Assembly: GCA_030268105.1 (NCBI GenBank)
Contig: BSDZ01000004.1
Coordinates: 3,459,001-3,523,000, forward strand
Direction of reading: 5' to 3'
Origin: Volvox africanus
Taxonomy: Eukaryota > Chlorophyta > Chlorophyceae > Chlamydomonadales > Volvocaceae
Length of the DNA: 64,000 bases
The translations under genes and the position numbers were made by a program. The notes below the pieces were generated by a model that worked only from the letters and a program-made list of their open reading frames with translations, was not told the origin of the DNA and ran no database searches. How positions within the stretch are numbered: position 1 is the stretch's first letter; every line of letters starts with the position of its first letter. Below, piece after piece: positions 36,473-49,199 of this stretch.

Positions 36473-37690
36473 TTTCGGCTGAGGTACAAACGGCGGCAGT
36501 AACGGGCAATCCTTGGTAGGATGGTTCTCCGCGCACTGTAGACAAACGTTGGCCACTTTCCGACGCTCGAACTCGGAACGATTGCAATTCCATTTTGGCA
36601 TAAACGAGTCATCCGTGCGAGTCCGCTTCGCATTGGGGTCAGAGCAATGTGCAGCTGCCGACGACGGCGCACCACCACGCTTCCTGCTCTTAGCTGGGTC
36701 CGAGCTCGGACCTGCTCCTCCTGACCCGTGGACACCTGAGCTGGCGCCCCCACGCGCCTTGCGTTGCCGGTTGCTGCGTCGCGTCGCGGCAGTAGGCGCG
36801 GGGCGGGTCGCTCCAAGTTCCTGGTCTAGAGCTACAGCTTCCCCAAGCGGATCCTGCACTTGCACGGTATTTGCACGAGGGGAAGACTTGACTTCTTCTT
36901 CACCAGCAAGGAGTCGTATCTCCGTGCCCTTAGCAAATGTGACCAAGGCATCATATGACTTGAACGGCACCCCAGACAAGTCGGTAGCGCACCATTTAGC
37001 CAAAAGTTTCGTTAGGCCTCGCTTAAACCAAAAGACACGCTCGGTCTCGGTGAGGTCAGCAATGGGGGTCACAAGTGCTTCGAAGCGTGACTGGTACGCA
37101 GGTACATTTTCACCCCGACGCATGTGGTAGCTACCGGCCGCAAAAACCTTACGAGCCTCCACATCAGTAGCGAACCGTGCGAGCAGAGCGGCGATCATCT
37201 CGTCAAAAGTATATTCACCCCGGGTGGTGGTCCATTCACGATACCAGTCCTTCGCTGAGCCCTCGAGGGTGTTACCAACGAAGAGACACCTGATACCATC
37301 ATTATCGCCACCATGAACAGCCTGGAGATACTTTTTAGCGTCACGCACGTACGCACGAGTTGCATCGGCTATGCTAGGGCCTGGTGTCTTTTCAGTCAGC
37401 GAGATATTAAGCCTAGGAACGGGAATTGACAATCTCATCACCTCAGGGATGGCATCGTGCCCTTGCGCTTGAGGTAACGGCAGAACCCGTGGTCCAGCAG
37501 TGTTGTCCATATTCGTATTAACTGCTGAATGCGGCACAATTAAGTGGGCAGGGGTCTGAAGGACAAGGGGCTCTTGAGTGGCTCGCGTGCCAACAGTCTC
37601 AAGACCTCGATCCGGAGCTCTAGCAGCCACAACAAAATCAGGTTGGCTAGCTAAGCTAGTGTGCGGTGTATCGTCGCGTTCCGCGGACAT
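36470..37690 (-). CDS. gag: Gag of E
   Basis: 406 aa, intact. It matches Gag of B and A along its length with a 5-residue deletion after the ARFATD segment. The core motif CLFVGNTLEGSAKDWYREW, a basic linker and the knuckle CLQCAENHPTKDC (CX2CX3HX4C) are present. The start overlaps the ORF0 frame by 35 nt as in A and B. It ends at the readthrough UAG. Confidence 0.92.
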   Translation of the reverse strand: MSAERDDTPHTSLASQPDFVVAARAPDRGLETVGTRATQEPLVLQTPAHLIVPHSAVNTNMDNTAGPRVLPLPQAQGHDAIPEVMRLSIPVPRLNISLTEKTPGPSIADATRAYVRDAKKYLQAVHGGDNDGIRCLFVGNTLEGSAKDWYREWTTTRGEYTFDEMIAALLARFATDVEARKVFAAGSYHMRRGENVPAYQSRFEALVTPIADLTETERVFWFKRGLTKLLAKWCATDLSGVPFKSYDALVTFAKGTEIRLLAGEEEVKSSPRANTVQVQDPLGEAVALDQELGATRPAPTAATRRSNRQRKARGGASSGVHGSGGAGPSSDPAKSRKRGGAPSSAAAHCSDPNAKRTRTDDSFMPKWNCNRSEFERRKVANVCLQCAENHPTKDCPLLPPFVPQPK

Positions 37691-37920
37691 GGAACACGAA
37701 GCAATACCCTAGGTTTGCGTAATAGAAGCCGACATCTATTGCAAAGGCAAGAGTACAAAACGATTCGGTGATCCTATCGACAGTACTCTTCAGAAGATTC
37801 AGTAAACTCAGCAAGTACTTGCCCAGCTGAGTCCTGATCTCCGTAGTTTGTGTGATAAGAGTCGCCAACTGGTCCGGACAAAAGCCGGTCTCAGTCGTTG
37901 CGGCAAGCAATGCCGGAGCG
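37656..37920 (-). pseudogene. ORF0 exon 2 of E (exon 1 damaged)
   Basis: Exon 2 is open and close to those of A and B (QLATLITQTTEIRTQLGKYL, LLNLLKSTV). Exon 1 lies at about 37997-38087, but its ATG was lost at the junction with D0 leader near 38087; the D0 side contributes a fragment reading AEGLDCAVLDAAA. Confidence 0.55.
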
Positions 37921-38231
37921 CTGAGATTACCTGAGGCTCAGAGCGTACACTTACACAACAAGTGCAGCAATCTAGACAAAAGCAATTAAGCAATTACAAA
38001 CCGGAAGCAGCGGCGTCCAATACGGTGCGGCCCAGGTCTTCGGCAAAAGTATCTAGCGGTCCTCATGGTTCATCGCTGGTACTCGCCGCAGCGGCGTCTA
38101 ACACAGCGCAGTCAAGTCCTTCGGCAATAGTGGGCTACGTCGTCGATCATCGACACTCACCATAGCGAGAACTTACTTCCGATTGACGCAGAGAGAGACA
38201 GTCAGGCAACGAACCTGTCTCGATACCAAAT

Positions 38232-39067
38232 TGTTGTACCTCTCCTTCAGGTTTGCTCATAGGTATCTGCACGTCTGGGGACTTTTGATACCGATGCACA
38301 AGCACTTGCAAGTACAGCAAGGCAATCGAGAGCATACAGAGACAGCGGAAGACTTCAGAGCAAGGAGAGATATAACTTACAATCATATATCAACGAAGCA
38401 ATGCAGGGACGTGATCGCTGTCAGCGCCGGAAGCAAGCGTTCATCACTCGTCGTTGATTAGCGAAGTTCAGGCTTAGCTCAGGCTAAGATAGTAGAGCAA
38501 CTAGCAATAGTTGAGTTGAACACACGAGTGTTCCATAGGCATAAGAATGTTTTTGTCTGCTCTACTTAGCCGTCCTCACATCTGTTATACTCGCGATATC
38601 TCTACGCCGTACAATCCACACTAGGAGGCCAACCCTCAGTGCGGCAAACCCTACTGCGTATCTGTGATATCCACGTATAACAACCGATAAGCCTTTCCGG
38701 CATTCACATGATGCAAGGGTCCGAATAGCAATATTCGGTTGCAAGTCATTCATCGCGACTAGTGCGGTGCTCGCAAAGCATGCCGCAACAATGTAATATT
38801 ATAGCAAATAATATTACTTAACAGTACATGACATGAGCATGCCGCACGCCTGTGATTCTCTGAGCATTGCGTATGTTAGGCGTATCAGCGGTGATGCGAT
38901 GTGTCGTGATGCATAGCATCAACATGCTAATCATATGCAAATGTATGCAAATACATTGATATGCATGCAAGTTCATTCATGGTCATCATGCATTCATCAA
39001 GACAGCACTTCGCCTTGTAGCGTCGCATTGACCTACGCATCGGCGGGAAATGAACCGTGGCACAACA
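38232..39067 (-). repeat. 5' LTR of D0 (family 1b)
   Basis: 836 bp, the same length and subfamily as 9828-10663. A PBS (antisense GAACCTGTCTCGATACCA) adjoins its inner side. GCATT follows its outer end. Confidence 0.9.
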
Positions 39068-41428
39068 GCATTCACCTCTGCGACAGAGATGAAGTCGTCG
39101 CTGGCACCGGTGTCAACGAGTGCCTTCAGGGTACGGCCATTTAGACCGATCTGAATCACCGGGACACGGCTATCTATGAGCAACTGCCCAGCAGACAACG
39201 TCAGTGCACTTAGGGCGGGTTCGGAACTTACGGAACCCTCATCAGGAGCTTCGTACCAAACGTCAACCGAGTAGGGCGTTCCTGGCCACGGAGCCAGCAT
39301 ACCCTCCCAATCCACACCATTAAACAAAACGGTGCCCGGCTCGAACCGGTGGACACACCACATACCCCTTAACGATGCCTCTGCCTTGGGCCGACAGAAA
39401 GCAGGGAGTAATACACATGCAGCGGTGCCCGGATATTGACGCCTACATCTCCTGTACACGGCCAACTGTTCCGACATCTCATGCAGAGACGAGGGGATGA
39501 ACAAAACCACGTGGTTTGACAGATTGATAGACGACAGGGGACGGCGTGGTGTAAACAGATTACACAACGGATCCAAGCAGAGAAGTCCCGTGCGTCCGTC
39601 AAGCGTGATGCGTCGCACAATGACTCGCTCGATGTGTCCAAGTACGCAAGGCAACAATGCCTTCATGGCTGGCCGTAAGGATGACCACCGACCACGTATT
39701 AGTTCAGCAATCCCGGGTGGTGCCCCCTCCACAGGAATCCGGGCAATCCCCTATTTTGGCTTAGGGGCCAATGGCGGCAGCAACGGGCAATCCTTGGTAG
39801 GATGGTTCTCCGCGCACCATAGGCAAACATTGGCCGCTTTCTGACGCTCGAATTTGGATTGATTGCAGTTCCATTTTGGCATCAATGGGTCATCTGTGCG
39901 AGTCCGCTTTGCATCGGGGTCAGAGCGCTGCACGGCTGCCATCGACGGTGCGCCCCCACGCTTCCTGCTCTTAGCTGGGTCCGAGCTCGGACCTGCTCCT
40001 CCTGACCCGTGGACACCTGAGCTGGCGCCCCCGTGCGCCTTGCGCTGTCTGTTGCTGTGTCACGCCGTGACAACAGATGTGGGGCGAGTAGCTCCAAGTT
40101 CCTGGTCCAGAGCCACAGCTTCCCCAAGCGGATCCTGCGCTTGCAGAGCATTTGCACGAGGGGTAGACTTGACTTCTTCCTCACCGGCAAGGAGTCGTAC
40201 CTCTGTACCCCTAGCAAGTGTTACCAAGGCATCGTACGACTTGAACGGCACCCAGACAAGTCAGTAGCGCACCATTTAGCCAAAAGTTTCGTTAGGCCTT
40301 GCTTAAACCAAAAGACACGCTCGGTCTCGGTGAGGTCAGCAATGGGGGTCACTAGTGCATCGAAGCATGACTGGTACGCAGGTACATTTTCGCCCCGACG
40401 CATGTGATATGTACGGGCCGCCAAAACCTTGCGAGCCTCAACATCACGTGCGTGCAGAGCGGAAATCAACTCGTCAAAGGTGTAGTCAATCCGGGCATTG
40501 GTCCATTCATCGTACCAGTCCTTCACCGCACCCTCGAGGGTGTTGCCAACGAAGAGACACCTGATACCATCATTATCACAACCATGCACAGCCTGGAGAT
40601 ACTTCTTAGCATCGCGCACGTACGTACGAGTTGAATCGGCTATGGTCGGACCGGGTGTCTTAGGGTTTTCATTCAGTGAGATTTTGAGCCTAGGTACAGG
40701 AATCGTCAGTCTCATCACCTCGGGAATGGCAGCATGCCCTTGCGTTTGAGGTAGAGGAAGACCCCGTGGATCAGCAGCGTCGTCCATATTCGTATTGACT
40801 GCTGAACGCGGCACAATTAAATGGGCAGGGGTCTGAAGGACAAGAGGTTCTAGAGCAGCTTGCGTGCCAACAGTCTCAAGACCTCTATCTGTAGCTCTAG
40901 CAGCCACAATAAAATCGGGTTGGCTTGCTAAGCTAGTCAGCGGTGTATCGTCACGTCCCACAGACATGAGACACGAAGCAATACCCTAAGCTTGCGTAAC
41001 AGAAGACGACTTCTACCGCAAGGACAAAGCAAGAGTACAAACGATTCGGTGAGCCTACCGACAGTACTCTTGAGGAGATTCAGTAAATTCAGCAAGTACT
41101 TGCCCAGCTGAGTTCTGATCTCCGTAGTTTGTGCGATAAGAGTCGCCAACTGGTCCGGGCGCAAGCCGGTCTCAGTCGTTGCGGCAAGCAATGCCGGAGC
41201 GCTGAGATTACCTGCGACTCAGAGCGTACACTTACACAACAAGTGCAGCAATTAGACAAAAGCAATTAAACGATTACAAACCGGAAGCTGCGGCATCCAA
41301 CACGGCGCAGCCCAGGTCTTTGGCTAAAGTATCTAGCGGTCCACGTGGTTCATCGCTGGTACTCGCCATGGAAAGAACCTACTTCCGATTTGACACAAAG
41401 AGACAACGAACCTGTCTCGATACCAATT
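39068..41428 (-). pseudogene. FG gag, start of pol, ORF0 and PBS
   Basis: Right half of FG. 39068-39750 reads the pre-protease region up to the protease active site ([13 protein letters not shown]), where D0 cuts it. The UAG is at 39753-39751, with stem CCCGGAU/ACCCGGG (one mismatch) and an 18-nt loop. Gag covers 39751-40967 with frameshifts near 39950 and 40250 and a small deletion near 40450; the knuckle reads CLWCAENHPTKDC. ORF0 exon 1 starts at about 41369 (MASTSDEPRGPLDTLAKDLG) and exon 2 is frameshifted. PBS lies at about 41410-41426. Confidence 0.85.
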
Positions 41429-42259
41429 TGTTGTACCTCTCCTTTGAGTTTGCTCATAAGTATCTGCGCGTCTGGAGACTTTCGATACCGATGCGCGAGC
41501 ACTTGCAAGTACAGCAAGGCAATCGAGAGCAAACAAAGACAGCGGAAGACTTCAAGATAAGAAGAGATATAATCTTACAATCTTACAGGCCGAAGCGATG
41601 CAATGGACGAAATTGCCGTCAGCGCCAGAAGCAAGCAATCATCACGCGGCGGTGACAAGCGAAGTTCAGGCTTAGCTCGGGCTAAGTATAAGAGCGATTA
41701 GCAATAATAATGTTGAACACACGAGTGTTCTCCGGTATCAAAATGTCTTGTCTTACTTAGCCGTCCTCGCATCTGTTATACTCGCAGCATCACGATGTCG
41801 TACGGTTCACACTAGGAGGCCGATCCTAAGTGTGACAACCCTACTGTGTATAGGCCATGTTCACGTATAACAACCGATAAGCCTTTCCAGCATTCACATG
41901 ATGCAAGGGTCCGAATAACGATATTCGGTTGCAAGGCATGTATCGCGACGAGTGCGGCGTTCTCAACGTGTGCTGTAATGAAGTAATATTATATCAAATA
42001 ATATTACTTATCGTTCCGTAGCACGAGCATAATGCACTTCTCGATCGTTCGGGATTTCATGCATGTTAGGCGGATCAGCCATGATGCGAAGATATGTCGC
42101 GATGCATAATGGTAACATGCCAAAGCAGATATAAATGTATGCAAATACATTTATATTCATGCGAGTTCATTCATATGCGTCATGCATTCATCAATAGCAC
42201 ACCGCCTTGTAGCGTCGCATCGACCTACGCATCGGCGGGAAATGGACTGTAGCACAACA
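41429..42259 (-). repeat. 5' LTR of FG (family 1)
   Basis: 831 bp, closely matching 5556-6385; ATATAAATGTAT/ATACATTTATAT stem around GCAA near 42130-42157. Confidence 0.9.
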
Positions 42260-42502
42260 CGGACCACTAGTTTCACCTGCAACTCAGAGCGAAGGCTCAC
42301 ACCACAATTGCAGTAAACTACAAAGGTATAAAAGCAATCCCAATTTGGAAGCAACAGTATCTAATACAGTGTGGACAAGTTCTTTGGCGATAATGTCTAG
42401 TGGGCTACGTCGCCCATCGTCGACAGTCGTCCTAGACAGAACTTACTTCCGATCGAGCATCATTAGGCAGTCAGGCAACGAACCTGGTCTCTATACCAAA
42501 TT
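42260..42502 (-). other. H0 leader and PBS
   Basis: It begins with the CGGAC duplication and continues the leader seen in element I (62727-62971). The PBS (minus) reads TGGTATAGAGACCAGGTTCG, closer to the plant-type initiator tRNA complement than the family 1 site. ORF0 exon 1 remnants are present. Confidence 0.65.
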
Positions 42503-43317
42503 TGTTGTATCCTTCCTTCTTCGATCATGCACTGAATCTGCACGTCTGAGTGTTAGCTACACGTGCACCGTGCTTACGAACAACAAGACACTTCAGTGCG
42601 AGCAACATGACAGCGGAAGACTTAAAGATAAGGAAAGATTCAACTTACAATGATCTTCAGTTGCAAATTAGAAGTCTGCCGTCAGACCCCGCAGGCAGCG
42701 TACATCATCCGGCTGGAAATGATATGCTGGAATAGCTCAGGCCAATAATAAATGAGTAAAACGTATATATAGGAATTAGACTGAGTTAAGTATGTGAGTA
42801 CTTAATCCAAAATAGCGTCGAGCCGACTTTGGTCTCTAGGCGGCCGTCCTCGCACCTATCATGTCGTGATACTGATGTGCAGTACAGGTCTCACTGGATT
42901 TCGATCTCAAGTGTGAGTACCATATTAGTACTGTTCTAAATATCGCGTAATCCGTGATATTAATGTATGCAATCTATGCAATATGCGAAGGTCCAAATAT
43001 CGATATTCGGTTGCCGACCCAACCATCGCGATCATCGCATTCTTGCATACGCGTATGGTTTATAACAGGGATAAGGTAATAATATTTAAAGTATTATTAC
43101 GTGGGATATTATGCCAACAGATAGATCGCACATTAATTATCAGCTTTGAGTCAAACATGTTGACCGACAGCGTGATGTCGTAGATGATAATGCGACATGC
43201 CTGATTAGCTAGATATACTCAAATATATCATGCTAATATGCTTATATCATGCTCAATAGTGCTCAGATGGATTGCAGCCTACTTCGGCATAATCGGTGAT
43301 CGAACCGGCGTACAACA
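42503..43317 (-). repeat. 5' LTR of H0 (family 2)
   Basis: 815 bp from TGTTGTATCC to GGCGTACAACA. Confidence 0.9.
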
Positions 43318-44945
43318 TTGATCACCGTTTATTGTTGTATTATGGTTCATCTACCGCCTATGCGTAGGTCAATGCGACTCGACAAGGCCATAAGCGAACG
43401 TAATGAATGCATACTAGTTATGAATATATCTGCATATATTCTAGTTTGATGCCATGCATTGCGACTTGCCACATCACACTACCAGCTGCATCGCTGATAT
43501 GCCTAAGATACGAATGCTCTGAGAAACATAGGCGCGTTGCATAATTATGACATGAGCTATGAAGTAATAATATTTGCTATATTATTACTCCGTCGCTGGC
43601 ATGTGTAGTGTGCGAGTGTGACGAGCATCTAAGTCGCAGTGGTAGATCGGCAACCGGATATTGCTATTCGGACCCTTGCATCTTGTGGACGCCATGAAGG
43701 CTTAATTGTCGGAATACACGGATATTGATGCCCTGTGTTAGGGTTTATCACACGTAGGATTGACCTCTTAGTGTGAGTTGTACTGCATATCTATATATAT
43801 ATTAGATGCGAGGACGGCCATGTAGAGCAGAACAGTTTCATATTCTATCGGAACACGCCTGTGTTCAATTGGACCATTGCTAATTACTCTGCTACTTTGG
43901 CCTGAGCTAAGCCCGAGCTTCACCATTCACTATTTGCCATTCACCGTATGATGATTGCCACCCGCTGGGTCTGACGGCCGATCATATCATTGCATCCTTT
44001 GATCATTGTAAGTTATATCTTTCCTCTTTCTTAAGTCTTCCGCTGTCTCTTGCTGCTTCCGAGTGCTTTGTTGTATTTGCAAGCGCTTTTGTGCTAGTGT
44101 CTAAGCCCCAGACGTGCAGACACTTTATGAGCAAAACTGAGGAGAGATACAACAATTGTGCCGAAGTAGGCTGCAATCCATCTGAGCACTATTGAGCATG
44201 ATATAAGCGTATTAGCATGATGTATTCGATTATATCTAGCTGATGTAGCATGCTGCATTATTACTCACAACATCGTGCTGTCGGTCAACATGTTTGACTC
44301 GAGGCTGATATCAATGCGTGAATCCACTATTGGCATAATATATCACGTAATAATATTTGAAATATTATTACCTCAATCGTATCATAAACCATACGCGTAT
44401 GCAGGAATGCGACAATCGCAATGGTTGAGTCAGCAACCGAATATCGATATTCGGACCTTCGCATATTGCATAATTTGCATCCATTAATATCACAGATAAC
44501 GCGATATTTAGAACAGTGCCATGATAGTACTCACACTTGAGATTGGAATCCAGTGAGACTTGTACTGCACATCGGTATCGTGACGTGATAGGTGTGAGGA
44601 CGGCCGCCTAGAGCGAAGTCGGCTCAAAGCTACTTTGGATTAAGCACCCACATGCTTAACTTAATCTTATTCTCATACATACGCTTTACTTATTTATATT
44701 CGGCCTGAGCTATTCCAGCATACCATTTCTAGCTGTATGATGAACACTGCCCGCGGGGTCTGACGCGGGGTCTGACTTCTATTCTGTAATTGAAGATCAT
44801 TGTAAGTTGGATCTTTCCTTGTTAATAAGTCTTCCGCTGTCACATTACTCGCATTGAATCATTTTGCTGTCCATCAGCATGATGCACGTGTAGCTAATAT
44901 TCAGACGTGCAGATTCAGTGCATGATTGAAGAAGGAAGGATACAC
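43318..44945 (+). repeat. Family 2 LTR, plus orientation, split by a family 3 LTR
   Basis: A short left part (43318-43332, TTGATCACCGTTTAT, lacking the first bases of the LTR) and a right part (44155-about 44945) align to the plus-oriented family 2 LTR at 28209. The end is altered (GGATACACCA). It contains the perfect palindrome CCGAATATCGATATTCGG near 44437. Confidence 0.75.
43333..44154 (+). repeat. Family 3 solo LTR
   Basis: 822 bp from TGTTGTATTATGG to GAGATACAACA. It is similar in layout to families 1 and 2 but diverged from both: shared blocks are GATGCGAGGACGGC, TGTAAGTTATATC, AAGTCTTCCGCTGTC and CAGACGTGCAGA. Hairpins ATAATAATAT-type (near 43566), CCGGATA/TATTCGG (43654-43671) and GAACAC/GTGTTC (near 43851) are present. 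No clear 5-bp duplication and no internal region in this window. Confidence 0.8.
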
Positions 44946-46787
<1,842 letters not shown>

Positions 46788-46989
46788 TGTTGTATCCTTC
46801 CTTCTTCAATCATGCACTGAATCTGCACGTCTGGATGTTACCTACACGTGCACCGTGCTTACGAACAGCAAGGCGATCCAAAGCGAGTAAAGTGTCAGCG
46901 GAAGACTCAACAACCAGGAAAGATTTAACTTACAATAGAATCAAATTGAGATAAGTACGTGAGTACTTGATCCAAAATAGCATCGAGCC
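46788..46989 (-). repeat. Family 2 LTR fragment
   Basis: TGTTGTATCCTTCCTTCTTC start, then LTR sequence with an internal deletion near 46936, up to the CATCGAGCC block where the K LTR begins. Confidence 0.85.
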
Positions 46990-48387
46990 TGTTGTATGCC
47001 AGTTCGATCCCCACTTGCACCGAAGTAGACCACAATACATTCGAGCATTATGAAGCATGATATAATTATCTTAGCATGATATATTCGAGTATGTCTAGCT
47101 AATCAGGCACGTTGCATTATCATCTACGACATCACGCTGTCAGTCAACATGTTTGACTCGAGGCTGATAATTAATGCGCGATCTATCTGTTGGCATAATA
47201 TCCCACGTAATAATACTTTAAATATTATTACCTCATTTACGTCATAAACCATATGTGTATGCAAGAATGCGAGGATCGTGATGGTTGGGTCGGCAACTGA
47301 ATATCGATATTTGGACCTTCGCATATTGCATGCGTTGCATTCATTAATATCACGGATTATGCGGTATTTAGAATAGTGCTACGAAGGTACTCACACTTGA
47401 GATCGGAATCCAGTGAGACCTGTACTGCGCATCGGTATCGCGAACGTAATAGGTGCGAGGACGGCCGCCTAGAGATCAAAGTCGGCTCGATGCTACTTTG
47501 GACTAAGTACCCATGTACTTAACTCTATATAATTCACATATATACGTTATACTCATTTATATTCGGCCTGAGCTATTCTAGCATCTCATTTGCAGCCGAG
47601 TGATGAACATTGCCTGCGGGGTCTGACGGCAGACTTCTAATTTGCAATTGAAGAACATTGTAAGTTGAATCTTTCCTTATCGTTGAGTCTTCCACTGTCC
47701 ATTACCCGCATTGGATTGCCTTGCTGTTCGTAAGCTTGGTATGCACTCAGCTAACATCCAGACGTGCAGATCTAATGCATGATTGAAGAAGGAAGGATAC
47801 AACAAATTTGGTATTGAGACAGGTTCGTTGCCTGACTGTCTCATGGTGTTTGATCGGAAATAAGTTCTCGCTATGGTGACTGTCGACGATGGGCGACGTA
47901 GCCCACTAGACATTATCGCCAAAGAACTTGTCCACGCTGTATTAGATACTGTTGCTTCCAAATTGTGATTGCTTTTATACCTTTATAGTTAACTGCAATT
48001 GTGGTGTGAGCCTTCGCTCTGAGTTGCAGATAAAACTAGTGGTCCGGCATTGCTTGCGGTCACTCCTGGTTACAACTTGCGTTCTAATCAGCTGGAGGCT
48101 TTGATCGCGCGGACTACAGGGATCAACTGAGTACGTATCTGCCATACTTACTCGAAGTCTGCAAGAGTATCGTGGGTGCGCTGGCCGAATGGCTTGTACT
48201 CTTGTGCCGGATTCATGTGAATAGCTTGTACAGTTGCTTTGGGATTATGTGCATCGCTTATTGTCACGCAATTCGAACGTTTTGGTCAGTGTTCCATGAT
48301 TGCGGGACGTGACGACCTGGCATTTGTAGGCTTGGCATGTCAACCTGAGCCGGGTACCGTTCCTAGAATGATTGATAGGGATCCTGG
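46990..48387 (+). mobile_element. K: family 2 element, 5' LTR and leader only
   Basis: The LTR is 46990-47804 (815 bp), followed by PBS TGGTATTGAGACAGGTTCG at 47809. ORF0 exon 1 starts at ATG 47873: 30 codons including SPLDIIAKELVHAVLDTVAS, the same length (92 nt to the donor GTGATT) as in family 1. Exon 2-like sequence follows (NQLEALIARTTGI) and soon stops. The gag start and everything downstream were cut off at 48387 by element I. Confidence 0.8.
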
Positions 48388-49184
48388 TGTTGTATCCTTC
48401 CTTCTCCAATCATGCATTAGATCTGCACGTCTGGATGTTAGCTGAGTGCATACCAAGCTTACGAACAGCAAGGCAATCCAATGCGAGTAATGGACAGCAG
48501 AAGATTCAATGATGCAGATGATTCAACTTACAATGTTCTTCAATTGCAAATTAGAAGTCTGCCATCAGACCCCGCGGGCAATGTTCATCACTCGGCTGCA
48601 AATGAGATGCTAGAATAGCTCAGGGCGAATATATATGAGTATATTGTATGTATGCGAATTATATAGAGTTAAGTACATGGGTCCAAAGTCCAAAGTAGCG
48701 TCGAGCCGACTTCGATCTCTAGGCGGCCGTCCTCGCACCTATCACGTTGTGATACTGATGCGCAGTACAGGTCTCACTGGATTCCGATCTCAAGTGTGAG
48801 TACCTTCGTAGCACTATTCTAAATACCGCGTAATCCGTGATATTATTGGATGCAACGGTCCGAATATCGATATTCGGTTGCTGACCCAACCATCGCGATT
48901 GTCGCCTTCTCGCATACACGTATGGTTTATGACGTAGATGAGGTAATAATATTTAAAGTATTATTACGTGATATAATATGCCAATGGATAGATCGCGCGC
49001 TAATTATCAGCCTTGAGTCAAACATGTTGACCGACAGTGCGATGTCGTGGATGATAATGCAGCATGCCTGATTAGCTAGATATACTCGAGTATATCATGC
49101 TAATATGATTGTATTATGCCTCATCATGCTCGAATGCATTGCGGCCTACTTTGGTGCAAATGGTGATCGAACCGGCGTACAACA
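48388..49184 (-). repeat. 3' LTR of I
   Basis: TGTTGTATCC to GGCGTACAACA. It has a deletion near 48857 and loses one arm of the hairpin near 48675. A shortened purine tract (antisense) adjoins it at 49185. Confidence 0.88.
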
Positions 49185-49199
49185 ACTATCCCCCCTCCT

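Larger units (their letters stand above)
31535..38087 (-). mobile_element. E: family 1 chromovirus in the D0 leader, 5' LTR lost
   Basis: The 3' LTR is 31535-32349, then pol, gag and ORF0 exon 2 to about 38087. There the leader switches to D0-type leader (second GCAGCGGCGTC block) and runs through a PBS into the D0 5' LTR of another subfamily at 38232. This fits a deletion between the two homologous leaders that removed the E PBS and 5' LTR. The left flank CCGAC has no right partner. Coding regions are nearly intact with one base missing. Confidence 0.8.
9828..39067 (-). mobile_element. D0: degenerate gypsy element inside FG protease; holds C and E
   Basis: Two 836-bp LTRs of a family 1 variant (1b) bound it: 9828-10663 and 38232-39067. 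Flanks ACATT (9823-9827) and GCATT (39068-39072) are a one-mismatch target duplication; reading across restores the FG protease segment seen intact in A. Internal DNA is strongly decayed and its Gag resembles H0 and I (family 2 type) rather than family 1. C interrupts its RT at 11171-27738, and E interrupts its 5' leader from 31535. It carries no usable gene. Confidence 0.82.
5556..42259 (-). mobile_element. FG: family 1 chromovirus inserted in the H0 leader, split by D0
   Basis: The 3' LTR is 5556-6385 (830 bp) and the 5' LTR 41429-42259 (831 bp). Left flank CAGAC (5551-5555) and right flank CGGAC (42260-42264) are a target duplication with one change. The internal region runs from the 3' side: chromodomain, integrase, RNase H, RT and part of protease (6386-9827), then after D0 the rest of protease, gag, ORF0 and PBS (39068-41428). 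Frameshifts, a nonsense codon and a lost pol stop make it non-functional. Confidence 0.88.
4675..43317 (-). mobile_element. H0: outermost family 2 Ty3/gypsy element (remnant), interrupted by FG
   Basis: The ends are a truncated 3' LTR (4675-4843) and a full 5' LTR (42503-43317), both on the minus strand. Most of pol and most of the 3' LTR are deleted: at 4843 LTR sequence passes straight into gag-adjacent sequence. Gag remains at 4945-5403. The 5' leader is split by FG at 5555/42260, and joining the halves over the 5-bp duplication recreates the same leader seen uninterrupted in element I near 62725. Flanks GTCTA and TTGAT do not match, so no target duplication survives. It is dead, and the oldest visible layer. 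Confidence 0.8.

Noticed and set aside
43328..44159. Target duplication for the family 3 solo LTR
   Set aside because: Flanks TTTAT and ATTGT do not match at any sensible boundary, so none is claimed.
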